Positions 1-5,543 of a stretch of DNA of 7,478 nt are shown here, piece after piece. Both the position numbers and the translations under genes were made by a program. Every line of letters begins with the position of its first letter. Position 1 is the first letter of the stretch. The notes under the pieces are model-generated. The model made no database searches. It was not told the DNA's origin and worked only from the letters and a program-made list of their open reading frames with translations. This stretch comes from an uncultured Micavibrio sp. (GTDB lineage Bacteria; Pseudomonadota; Alphaproteobacteria; Micavibrionales; UBA1664): positions 1 to 7,478 of the forward strand of contig CAJXOI010000036.1 in NCBI GenBank assembly GCA_913057885.1, in the 5' to 3' direction.

Positions 1-102
1 GTTATTGATGCTTGTCGAAAAAAAATGGATGTCAGTGTGGAGGAGGTCATGCTGCGTCAAGAAAATGTAGAATTCAAATTACCGCAGATTCTGCGCGCAT
101 GA
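1..102 (+). CDS. 3' end of an unrecognised protein-coding gene (partial)
   Basis: Frame 1 is open from the first base for 33 codons and ends at TGA 100-102. The visible tail starts VIDACRKKMD and ends LPQILRA. It is mixed and charged, with no membrane segment and no motif I recognise, so I assign no function. The start lies outside the window. It is transcribed in the same direction as rpsU, and the candidate rpsU promoter begins only 12 bases after its stop. It is probably a real gene end, because the reading is clean and stops just before a promoter-like element, but 33 codons is too little to be certain. Confidence 0.55.
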   Translation, partial: VIDACRKKMDVSVEEVMLRQENVEFKLPQILRA

Positions 103-114
103 TTTCTAAAAATA

Positions 115-143
115 TTGACAGAAATTTTTTTTGTACCTATGTT
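115..143 (+). promoter_or_regulatory. Candidate sigma-70-type promoter of rpsU
   Basis: A perfect -35 consensus TTGACA lies at 115-120. After a 17-base spacer comes TATGTT at 138-143, which matches 4 of 6 bases of the -10 consensus. Transcription would be expected to start near 150-151, at the ATG at 151, so the rpsU message could be leaderless. No Shine-Dalgarno-like sequence precedes that ATG, which agrees. The TTG and ATG codons at 115 and 139 would then be promoter bases rather than translation starts. Confidence 0.5.
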
Positions 144-150
144 TCATTTT

Positions 151-426
151 ATGAAAAAATTCTCTCAAAAACATTTTAGCGAATCAGCGGCCCCATCCAA
201 CAAACCTGTTAATGCCAGTGTGGATGTTAGGGGCGATGACATAGATCAGGCATTGCGTGTTTTAAAGCGTAAAATGCAAAAAGGGGGCGTTTTTAAAGAG
301 ATGAGGCTTAAGGCTCACTATGAAAAACCGTCAGAAAAGCGGAGTAGAAAACGCCTTAATGCAGAAAAAAGGCGCAGAAAATTAGAGCGTAAAAAAGCAA
401 AAGCAGAGGCTTTGGGCCTTATTTAG
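151..426 (+). CDS. rpsU: 30S ribosomal protein bS21, possibly with an N-terminal extension
   Basis: bS21 is a small, very basic protein of the 30S subunit, located near the 3' end of 16S rRNA and involved in initiation. The family core is clear: a short beta strand [18 protein letters not shown], then the hallmark HYEKPSEKR, then an Arg/Lys-rich helix to the end. The family is usually about 65-71 residues. From ATG 151 the protein has 91, with about 23 Ser/Lys/Asn-rich residues before the core. In-frame alternatives are TTG 115, ATG 139 and GTG 220; GTG 220 would give 68 residues, the normal size. None has a good ribosome binding site. I chose 151 because the promoter-like element just upstream predicts a message starting there. 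The gene overlaps the 3' end of pyrD by 8 bases on the opposite strand. The family call is firm; the start is not. Confidence 0.9.
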   Translation: MKKFSQKHFSESAAPSNKPVNASVDVRGDDIDQALRVLKRKMQKGGVFKEMRLKAHYEKPSEKRSRKRLNAEKRRRKLERKKAKAEALGLI

Positions 427-1477
427 CGTCTTTCCCAATGGCTTGGGAAATATTGCTGTATCCGTCTTTTTCTAACAATTCGATTAATCCATTATTTATT
501 TTCTTCACCACAGAAGGTCCCTGATAAATAAGAGCTGTATATAACTGAACCAAACTTGCGCCGGCTTTGATTTTATCATACGCGGCGGTTGCACTGTTCA
601 CGCCACCGACGCCAATGATGGGCAATTTTCCGCCTGTTTCTTTATAGAATAATGAAATCAAATAATTGGATTTATTCTGTAAGGCAGGGCCGCTTAACCC
701 ACCTGTTTGACTGGCAAATGATTTCGGCAATATCGATGGCCGCTCCAATGTGGTGTTGGTTAACACAACGCCATCTACCCCGGCCTTTTTTACACATTGG
801 GCAATGGCAATGGCTTGATCGTCATCAAGGTCAGGTGCAAATTTGACAAACAGGGGTGTTTTGCATCTTGCGTTACGAACAATCACCAATTGTTTTAGAA
901 AAGGCAAAAGGTTTTCCGGATTTTGTAAATCCCGCAACCCAGGAGTGTTTGGTGACGAAATATTAACGGTCAAATAATCTGCTTGTTTGCCAAATCGATG
1001 CACAAGGTCAACATAATCTGCAAGGTCATCGTCTTGGTCTTTGTTTTTGCCGACATTAATGCCGACAATACCATTAAAATTTTCCCCTGACTGCCGGAAA
1101 TCTTGATAATTTCCCTCAAAATAATCGGCGCCTAAATTAGGGAAGCCCATACGGTTGATAACGTGCTTTGATCCTTTATCCCTGAACACGCGAGGTTTTT
1201 CATTTCCCTCTTGTGGTAGGGGGGTGACAGTACCAATTTCGACAAAGCCGAAATTAAACCCGAGCATTGCATCCATCGTTTCAGCATTTTTATCAAATCC
1301 GGCGGCAAGCCCGACAGGATTTGGAAACTGGAGACCGCAAATAGATTGCGTCAATGAACGCACAGGCTTGTCATGAAGGCGGGTAAAAAGCCCATACCGC
1401 AAGACCTTAATGGTCAAGTCATGCGCCTTTTCAGGATCTATGAGATGAAGAAGTGGAAGTGTGATTTTATCGATCAT
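419..1477 (-). CDS. pyrD: Dihydroorotate dehydrogenase (quinone), class 2
   Basis: This flavoenzyme oxidises dihydroorotate to orotate in de novo pyrimidine synthesis and passes electrons to membrane quinone. The 352-residue length and N-terminal helical segment fit the membrane-associated class 2 enzymes. Visible blocks are [14 protein letters not shown] (residues 53-66), the glycine-rich [20 protein letters not shown] (77-96), NRMGFPN (108-114) and GINVGKNK (139-146). The active-site block [15 protein letters not shown] starts at 171; its Ser175 corresponds to the class 2 catalytic base, with Asn172 and Asn177 beside it. FMN-phosphate-binding segments follow: LTNTT near 239, GGLSGPAL at 259 and PIIGVGGV at 286. 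The start overlaps the stop of the upstream 84-residue gene as ATGA (1474-1477), indicating translational coupling. It is the last gene of the pgsA operon and ends 8 bases inside rpsU. Confidence 0.97.
   Translation of the reverse strand: MIDKITLPLLHLIDPEKAHDLTIKVLRYGLFTRLHDKPVRSLTQSICGLQFPNPVGLAAGFDKNAETMDAMLGFNFGFVEIGTVTPLPQEGNEKPRVFRDKGSKHVINRMGFPNLGADYFEGNYQDFRQSGENFNGIVGINVGKNKDQDDDLADYVDLVHRFGKQADYLTVNISSPNTPGLRDLQNPENLLPFLKQLVIVRNARCKTPLFVKFAPDLDDDQAIAIAQCVKKAGVDGVVLTNTTLERPSILPKSFASQTGGLSGPALQNKSNYLISLFYKETGGKLPIIGVGGVNSATAAYDKIKAGASLVQLYTALIYQGPSVVKKINNGLIELLEKDGYSNISQAIGKDAK
431..450. terminator. Perfect hairpin at the rpsU/pyrD convergent junction
   Basis: TTTCCCAA at 431-438 and TTGGGAAA at 443-450 are exact reverse complements around the 4-base loop TGGC. 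The hairpin starts 5 bases after the rpsU stop and lies within the last codons of pyrD. The rightward side is followed by TATTGCTGTA, not a T run, so it is not a classical intrinsic terminator. It could stabilise or end the rpsU transcript, or serve both convergent transcripts. Confidence 0.4.
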
Positions 1478-1728
1478 TTTGGGTTCGGGGGGCGCCTCAC
1501 TATACGTTCTGCGGCTGTGATGGCAGCACGAGGTGCAAAATATGATGCCGCACCTATTATACCCAGTGTGCCAAAGGCAGATATAAACATTGAGGCGGCC
1601 TGTGTCGTCTCATGCGCGTTTTCGATAAGCGGTAAAAGATTCGGTTCAACAATAAATTGATGAGCAGCAGCACCACCAATGAGGCATCCGGCAAGCCCAA
1701 AAACCAAAGATAACCCTGTTTTAATCAT
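1474..1728 (-). CDS. Small two-helix membrane protein of unknown function
   Basis: I do not recognise this 84-residue protein. Two hydrophobic stretches are visible, about residues 4-22 (glycine/alanine-rich, beginning TGLSLVFGLAG) and about 46-64. They are joined by a loop with acidic and His residues (FIVEPNLLPLIENAHE), and a basic tail, [11 protein letters not shown], follows the second helix. This suggests a helical hairpin in the inner membrane, with the basic tail probably cytoplasmic. It sits between pgsA, overlapping it by 8 bases, and pyrD, overlapping it by the 4-base ATGA. It also has a strong ribosome binding site. Such tight packing argues that it is a real translated gene co-expressed with two enzymes that act at the membrane. 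Whether it assists either enzyme is speculation. Confidence 0.85.
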   Translation of the reverse strand: MIKTGLSLVFGLAGCLIGGAAAHQFIVEPNLLPLIENAHETTQAASMFISAFGTLGIIGAASYFAPRAAITAAERIVRRPPNPK

Positions 1729-2272
1729 TTTTTTCCTCCAATGTCTTTATGGCTGATAAGCCTTGTTTCATATAGTCATACCCAGTGATGATCGTCAATA
1801 TCGCGGCAACGGATAAGAGCACTTGCCCAATAAATATTGTCATGGGAAGGATCAAAAATCCAAGGGCGATCATTTGCACAGTCGTTTTCCACTTTGCCAA
1901 ATTGGAAACATGGATAACAACCCTGTGCGGACCAAGATATTCGCGCAAACCTGAAATCAGAATCTCCCGAAACATAATGGCACAGGCCGCCAACAACCCC
2001 CAACCATATAAATGGCCCAAGGCCGCAAAAACAATTAAAAGAACACCAATTAATAATTTATCGGCGATTGGATCAAGAAATCGTCCAAAGGCAGAGGTTA
2101 TATTGTTTTTACGTGCGTAATATCCGTCAAACCAATCTGTTACACAGGCAAAAACATACAGCGCCAGAGCCACCAATGGTGTCCAAGTATGGGGCATCAG
2201 CAAAAAAACAATAATCACGGGGATCAGAATGATCCGCAGAAGTGTTAGAATATTGGGAAGGTTTAACGTCAT
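1721..2272 (-). CDS. pgsA: CDP-diacylglycerol--glycerol-3-phosphate 3-phosphatidyltransferase
   Basis: PgsA joins CDP-diacylglycerol and glycerol-3-phosphate to form phosphatidylglycerophosphate, the committed step to phosphatidylglycerol and cardiolipin, in the inner membrane. The 183-residue protein contains the full CDP-alcohol phosphatidyltransferase signature DxxDGxxARx8GxxxDxxxD, starting at Asp46. The metal-binding and catalytic aspartates are Asp46, Asp49, Asp67 and Asp71. The N-terminal NLPNILTLLRI, the FREILISGLREYL segment at 101-113 and AKWKTTVQM at 126-134 are typical of PgsA rather than of other family members. Several hydrophobic segments surround these motifs. It is the first gene of a leftward operon with the 84-residue membrane protein and pyrD. 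The ATG at 2272 has no Shine-Dalgarno and sits 6 bases after a promoter-like -10, so a leaderless start is possible. Confidence 0.95.
   Translation of the reverse strand: MTLNLPNILTLLRIILIPVIIVFLLMPHTWTPLVALALYVFACVTDWFDGYYARKNNITSAFGRFLDPIADKLLIGVLLIVFAALGHLYGWGLLAACAIMFREILISGLREYLGPHRVVIHVSNLAKWKTTVQMIALGFLILPMTIFIGQVLLSVAAILTIITGYDYMKQGLSAIKTLEEKND
1734..1739 (-). promoter_or_regulatory. Strong ribosome binding site for the 84-residue membrane protein
   Basis: Read leftward this is GGAGGA, 5 bases before the ATG at 1728, and it lies inside the last codons of pgsA. It fixes the start of the small gene. It is the clearest Shine-Dalgarno in this operon: neither pgsA nor pyrD has a comparable one. 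Confidence 0.75.
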
Positions 2273-2278
2273 ACAAAT

Positions 2279-2307
2279 TTTTTAAACCATCGTTCGTAGA
2301 AAAACAA
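2279..2307 (-). promoter_or_regulatory. Candidate promoter of the pgsA operon
   Basis: On the minus strand TTGTTT (2307-2302) is followed after 17 bases by TAAAAA (2284-2279). Each matches 4 of 6 consensus bases, so the site is weak by sequence alone. The -10 ends 6 bases before the pgsA ATG, which would put the transcription start at or beside the A of the start codon. The match to the AT-rich background is not strong, so this is tentative. Confidence 0.3.
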
Positions 2308-2322
2308 TCCATATCGGACTTG

Positions 2323-2390
2323 GTGGTTCCCGTGGTCTCAATTGAACAAGATAACCTATTGATTTTAAAAGATGTGACCACAAGAACCAC
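2323..2390 (-). repeat. Long imperfect inverted repeat upstream of pgsA
   Basis: Arms 2323-2340 and 2373-2390 are reverse complements at 15 of 18 positions, enclosing a 32-base AT-rich loop. Two of the three mismatches become G-U pairs if the minus strand is transcribed, leaving one real mismatch (A-A). On the plus strand the same two positions would be A-C. The sequence therefore favours an RNA hairpin made leftward. It could lie in the 3' untranslated region of the symporter message, which ends 105 bases upstream, or in a pgsA leader started further upstream. No T run follows directly, so it is not a standard terminator. Confidence 0.6.
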
Positions 2391-2494
2391 GCCTTTTTGA
2401 TATTGTCTCACGCCCTAACAATGACGTTGATAGTTTTCTTGTAGCCTACTCCAATACTATAGGAATAAAATCATATAAAGTCAAGGGAAGCAGA

Positions 2495-3751
2495 TCATGT
2501 CTTTCCATGCATCCATCGTTGCATCACCGCAGTGGCCGTTAAATCCCCCGTCACGTTTAGCGTCGTTCTGCACATATCCAACAACCGATCAACACCCAGA
2601 ATAATACCGACTCCCTCAGGCGGTACACCAAGACCGGTCAAGATTGTTGCCAAAACGATCAATCCGACCCCGGGCATAGCAGGCGTTCCAATTGACGCCC
2701 CGATGGTTGTTAGGATTAACAAAAGTGTCTGCCCGATTGTAAGATCAATGCCAAATACCTGGCATAAGAAAATTGCTGCCGTGGCCTGATAAAGTGCTGT
2801 TCCATCCATATTGATTGTTGCGCCGAGCGGGATTGTAAAACCGCGTACGTCATCTTTAACCTTTAGGCGTTCCTCGGCAACCGAGAGCGAGACAGGCATC
2901 GTTGCGGAGGATGAGCTGGTTGAGAAGGCGACAAGTTGCGCCGACCTGATATCCGCCAAAAATTGAATTGGATTAAGCCTTGCAACAACCGTAACGATAA
3001 TCAAATAGACCAACCCCATGCATAATAACCCACCAATCACGCAGGCCATATAATATCCAATCCCTGCAAGGGCATCGCCACCCATTGAGATGACCGCCGT
3101 TATCATCAACGACGCTACGGCAAGGGGGGCAATCCACATCGCCCAACCCACAACCATCATGCAGGCATCTTGTGTAAATTCGCACAGCTCATGCACGGTT
3201 TTTGAGGCCTTGGTCCGAATGGTCAACAGGGCGATCCCGATCAATATCCCCAAAATCACCAGTTGAAGCATATTTTTTTCAAGCTGAGCCTCAGTGATGT
3301 TCATTGGTAAAATATTCATGATACGATCAGGAATCGTCAGATCATCTAATGTTTGACTTATTGCATCAGCAGGGGCTGAAGCCGCTTGCTCAATGGCCAA
3401 ACCCGGTTGAACATTTGAAGTTATTACAATCCCTATCGTGATTGAAATCGCCGTTGTGACGATAAAATAAGGGATTAAACGTCCTCCCATTTTTTGCAAT
3501 GAATCCAGTGACCCTGCGCTCGCCCCCCCCAAGATAACGGAGGATAATACAAGGGGAACAATGATAATATGCAATAAGCCCAAAAATAGAGATCCCGGCA
3601 ATTCAATCCATGGCATTATTGTTTGCGGGATATCGACATAAAGGGCAATGGCAATGCCGACGACCATCCCGATAAAAACCCTGAGCCACAAATTTTCGGG
3701 GAGAATGTGATGTTGCATATTGATTATCCATTTCTGTTTGATAGTGTTCAT
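2495..3751 (-). CDS. Dicarboxylate/amino acid:cation symporter, probably glutamate/aspartate type
   Basis: This is a 418-residue inner-membrane carrier of the DAACS family (GltP/DctA/GltPh), which takes up acidic amino acids or C4-dicarboxylates with Na+ or H+. The serine-rich hairpin motif STSSSSATMP is at residues 277-286. The NMDGT cation-site motif is at 314-318, the second hairpin segment ASIGTPAMPGVGL at 352-364, and the TM8 motif DMCRTTLNVTGD at 392-403. Compared with GltPh, Asp392 matches the aspartate that holds the substrate amino group and Arg395 the arginine that holds its side-chain carboxylate. This favours glutamate/aspartate over succinate, though exact substrate cannot be fixed. 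The accessory arginine seen in GltPh (first hairpin) or in mammalian carriers (TM8) is absent from both places, which are Ser and Met here. ATG 3718, codon 12, is an alternative start and fits the candidate promoter better. The gene is divergent from mscS. Confidence 0.92.
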   Translation of the reverse strand: MNTIKQKWIINMQHHILPENLWLRVFIGMVVGIAIALYVDIPQTIMPWIELPGSLFLGLLHIIIVPLVLSSVILGGASAGSLDSLQKMGGRLIPYFIVTTAISITIGIVITSNVQPGLAIEQAASAPADAISQTLDDLTIPDRIMNILPMNITEAQLEKNMLQLVILGILIGIALLTIRTKASKTVHELCEFTQDACMMVVGWAMWIAPLAVASLMITAVISMGGDALAGIGYYMACVIGGLLCMGLVYLIIVTVVARLNPIQFLADIRSAQLVAFSTSSSSATMPVSLSVAEERLKVKDDVRGFTIPLGATINMDGTALYQATAAIFLCQVFGIDLTIGQTLLLILTTIGASIGTPAMPGVGLIVLATILTGLGVPPEGVGIILGVDRLLDMCRTTLNVTGDLTATAVMQRWMHGKT

Positions 3752-3754
3752 GCA

Positions 3755-3782
3755 AGTTTAAAGAGTTTTATAAGGAAGTCAA
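3755..3782 (-). promoter_or_regulatory. Candidate promoter of the symporter gene
   Basis: On the minus strand TTGACT (3782-3777, 5 of 6 consensus) is followed after 16 bases by TAAACT (3760-3755, 4 of 6). It overlaps the mscS ribosome binding site on the other strand. Transcription would begin at about 3748, just inside the longer reading. If the site is used, translation would more likely begin at ATG 3718. Confidence 0.3.
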
Positions 3783-3783
3783 A

Positions 3784-4725
3784 ATGAGTGCAGAAACAGA
3801 AACACCGGAATCGTCATCAGCAATCGACCTGCCGCCGATTGATGAGTTAAGCTGGGAAACCATTCAAAACTATGATTATTCGGGGGTAACCGAATTTTTG
3901 ACTGCTGCATCGTTACAAATTCTGGCAGCACTGGCTATCTTCCTGATCGGTAAATGGCTTGTAAAAAGAGTCGTTAAATTTGTCGATCGATCATTCCAAA
4001 AAACAAAATTGGATCGCACTTTATCGGACTTTATCGAAAACATTATTTATGTCACGGGTATGGTGTTGGTGATTGTGGCCGCGCTTGGTCAATTGGGTGT
4101 GCAGACAACATCCTTTGCCGCCGCGATTGCCGCTGCCGGTTTGGCGATTGGCTTAGCCCTGCAGGGGTCACTATCCAATTTTGCGGCTGGATTTCTTATT
4201 ATCTTTTTCCGTCCTTTCAAGGCCGGTGACTACGTCGAAGTTGCAGGTGAGGGCGGAACGGTTGAGGAAATCTCAATCTTCACAACGCGCCTTGTAACAC
4301 CGGATAATCGTGAAATTACAGTGCCGAATAACAACATCACAACCGATACCATTGTAAATTATTCTGCAAAAAATAAACGGCGTATTGATTTGGTGATTGG
4401 CGTGTCCTATGACGCCGATTTGAAAAAAACTCAAAAACTTTTGATGAGCATCTTGGAAAAACATGACAATGTGTTGAAAGATCCAGCCCCCTTGGTCGAG
4501 GTGAATGAATTGGGCGCGTCTTCTGTTGATTTTATTGTTCGTCCATGGGTGAAGACAGATGTGTTTTGGCCAACACGGTGGGATCTTTTGCAAACGATTA
4601 AGGTTGAATTGGATAAGGCAGGGATTGGCATTCCGTTTCCGCAACGCGATGTTCGTTTGTTTATCGAGGATGGTCAATTGCCCGCCAATGCAAACATAAC
4701 GAAGAAAACGAAAAAGGCCGCATAA
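3784..4725 (+). CDS. mscS: Small-conductance mechanosensitive channel, MscS family
   Basis: MscS-type channels open under membrane tension and release solutes during sudden osmotic downshift. The 313-residue protein has the MscS layout. Hydrophobic helices lie at about 41-60 and 83-102. The pore helix TM3 (about 108-143) carries AGLAIGLALQGSLSN at 118-132. Leu120 and Leu124 align with the E. coli pore-seal leucines, and Gly128 with the TM3 hinge glycine. The beta domain follows (FRPFKAGDYVEV, 142-153; ITVPNNNI, 178-185), then the cytoplasmic alpha/beta domain with GVSYDAD at 206, NELGASS at 241 and IPFPQRDV at 283. It is slightly longer than E. coli MscS (286) because of an acidic, Ser-rich N-terminus of about 35 residues and a Lys-rich tail. 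The start is set by AAGGAAG at 3772-3778, 5 bases before ATG. It is probably transcribed alone, with a terminator at its stop codon. Confidence 0.95.
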   Translation: MSAETETPESSSAIDLPPIDELSWETIQNYDYSGVTEFLTAASLQILAALAIFLIGKWLVKRVVKFVDRSFQKTKLDRTLSDFIENIIYVTGMVLVIVAALGQLGVQTTSFAAAIAAAGLAIGLALQGSLSNFAAGFLIIFFRPFKAGDYVEVAGEGGTVEEISIFTTRLVTPDNREITVPNNNITTDTIVNYSAKNKRRIDLVIGVSYDADLKKTQKLLMSILEKHDNVLKDPAPLVEVNELGASSVDFIVRPWVKTDVFWPTRWDLLQTIKVELDKAGIGIPFPQRDVRLFIEDGQLPANANITKKTKKAA

Positions 4726-4738
4726 CGGTCTTTTTTTT
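4711..4738 (+). terminator. Intrinsic terminator of mscS
   Basis: GGCCG at 4716-4720 pairs with CGGTC at 4726-4730, including one G-U pair, around the loop CATAA. Five A's precede the stem and eight T's follow it (4731-4738), extending the pairing. The hairpin includes the last codons and the TAA stop (4723-4725) of mscS. Confidence 0.8.
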
Positions 4739-4792
4739 GTCAGATTTCGTCGATAGCCTGAAAAGGCAATCAGAAAACGAAAGGATGATGCA

Positions 4793-5104
4793 ATGAATAA
4801 AGTATTTTTAATGGCTGCCTTGATGGGTGGTGTCGCGATGTCTTCAACTGCTGTTATGGCTGATAATCATGGTGAGCATAAACATCAAGGGTCAGCGATG
4901 CAAAAAGTCGACACCAATGGTGATGGTATGATTTCCAAGGATGAGTTTTTATCCAGACACGAAGAAATGTTTGACAATATGGACGCCGATGGTAACGGAT
5001 CTCTTACCCCAGAGGAAATGAGAGAGGCCCGCGGTGAAATGCGTGAGAAAATGAAAGAGCGCATGGAAAAGCGTAAAGAGATGAGAGAGAGCTCCGGCTA
5101 CTAA
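4793..5104 (+). CDS. Exported EF-hand calcium-binding protein
   Basis: This small protein (103 residues) starts with a signal peptide: MNK, a hydrophobic core, then a likely signal peptidase I site after VMA (residue 23). The mature form would be about 80 residues in the periplasm or outside the cell. A His-rich segment, DNHGEHKHQG, follows. Two canonical 12-residue EF-hand loops are present: DTNGDGMISKDE (40-51) and DADGNGSLTPEE (64-75), both with Asp/Asn at positions 1, 3 and 5 and Glu at 12, so both should bind Ca2+. The tail (76-100) is almost entirely Glu/Arg/Lys/Met and should form a charged helix. AAGGA at 4781-4785, 7 bases before ATG, supports the start. A 4-base-pair hairpin with a GAAA loop (4756-4767) lies in the leader. 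Terminators on both sides make it a single-gene unit. The role is unknown; calcium buffering or sensing in the envelope is possible. Confidence 0.88.
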   Translation: MNKVFLMAALMGGVAMSSTAVMADNHGEHKHQGSAMQKVDTNGDGMISKDEFLSRHEEMFDNMDADGNGSLTPEEMREARGEMREKMKERMEKRKEMRESSGY

Positions 5105-5128
5105 TTTCCCAATCTAATAAATCTTAAG

Positions 5129-5161
5129 AACCTGCCTATTTTGGCAGGTTTTTTATTTTTT
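5129..5161 (+). terminator. Intrinsic terminator after the EF-hand gene
   Basis: AACCTGCC (5129-5136) and GGCAGGTT (5143-5150) form a perfect 8-base-pair stem with a 6-base loop. A T-rich run continues to 5161. It lies 24 bases after the EF-hand stop codon. Confidence 0.9.
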
Positions 5162-5163
5162 GG

Positions 5164-5193
5164 TTGAAATAAAAATCTATTTTTGGTTACTAT
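5164..5193 (+). promoter_or_regulatory. Candidate promoter of the 79-codon gene
   Basis: TTGAAA at 5164-5169 (4 of 6 of the -35 consensus) is followed after 18 bases by TACTAT at 5188-5193 (4 of 6 of the -10 consensus). Transcription would start near 5200 in an AT-rich stretch, giving a leader of about 29 bases before the ATG at 5229. It follows directly on the terminator of the preceding gene, as expected for an independent unit. Confidence 0.4.
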
Positions 5194-5228
5194 ATGGGAA
5201 TAATAATTATAAAAATAGGGAGCGCTAC

Positions 5229-5468
5229 ATGCCAACGAGTCGAGGTAATATTGATCCAAAATGGCTTGAATTCTTAAGAGGGACTTTTAAAAGAAACACT
5301 AGGCCGGATATATGCCGTGAAAAAGCGCCGTATCGCAATGTTGTGGCGATGATTGCAAATACAAGACACCGTCCCGAAATATCGGAACAAGATAAGCATC
5401 GTCTCGAGATTACCGCTGATAAAATGGGTGTGACCAGAACCGAGTTCTGGTTTGAGATGATCGCCTAA
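5229..5468 (+). CDS. Hypothetical protein of 79 residues
   Basis: I do not recognise this gene. The reading could begin earlier (5160), but ATG 5229 has AGGGAG at 5217-5222, 6 bases upstream, and lies after the terminator and a candidate promoter, so I start it there. The product is soluble-looking and charged, with no signal peptide or membrane segment. It begins MPTSRGNIDPKWLEFLRG and contains a basic middle (FKRNTRPDICREKAPYR). The C-terminal part, HRLEITADKMGVTRTEFWFE (residues 57-76), has the spacing of two short helices around a Gly turn, vaguely like a helix-turn-helix. That is too weak for a DNA-binding call. A TAA stop at 5466-5468 is followed at once by an in-frame ATG with 24 more codons. 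The gene converges on the LD-carboxypeptidase gene. Confidence 0.7.
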   Translation: MPTSRGNIDPKWLEFLRGTFKRNTRPDICREKAPYRNVVAMIANTRHRPEISEQDKHRLEITADKMGVTRTEFWFEMIA

Positions 5469-5543
5469 ATGGAAGGGCGCACCGATGGTATTACTGTTGA
5501 ACCCGTTCAAGCGCCAGCAATTCCAAAAAGAATGCTGAATTAA
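5469..5543 (+). other. In-frame 24-codon reading directly after the 79-codon gene
   Basis: The base after the TAA of the 79-codon gene begins ATG in the same frame. The reading runs 24 codons (starts MEGRTDGITVEPV, ends IPKRMLN) to TAA 5541-5543. That stop shares TTAA (5540-5543) with the stop of the convergent LD-carboxypeptidase gene. It could be a lost C-terminal part cut off by a recent nonsense mutation, a tiny gene translated by restart, or chance. No independent ribosome binding site is visible. Confidence 0.25.
5497..5510. repeat. 14-base palindrome between convergent genes
   Basis: TTGAAC and GTTCAA flank a CC centre, a perfect inverted repeat, 29 bases before the end of the LD-carboxypeptidase gene and 28 after the stop of the 79-codon gene. 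The two-base centre is too short for a good RNA loop, so a DNA site or a small hairpin with a frayed tip is possible. There is no T run on either side. Confidence 0.3.

Noticed and set aside
1373..1660. 95-codon rightward open frame across the pyrD start and the small membrane protein
   Set aside because: It is antisense to two well-supported overlapping genes and has no family likeness or ribosome binding site.
2323..2390. Inverted repeat as an intrinsic terminator or tRNA-like gene
   Set aside because: No T run follows either arm directly, and the arms lack the arm lengths and conserved bases of a tRNA.
2127..2411. Leftward 94-codon open frame over the pgsA N-terminus and upstream gap
   Set aside because: It overlaps pgsA in another frame, reads through the inverted repeat and gives a low-complexity, unrecognisable product.
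4273..4677. 134-codon open frame on the minus strand inside mscS
   Set aside because: It lies fully within a strongly conserved MscS coding region; its product shows no recognisable domain and no start signal.
5160..5228. Upstream in-frame extension of the 79-codon gene
   Set aside because: It would begin within the T run of the previous terminator and overlap the candidate promoter, while ATG 5229 has a well-spaced AGGGAG.
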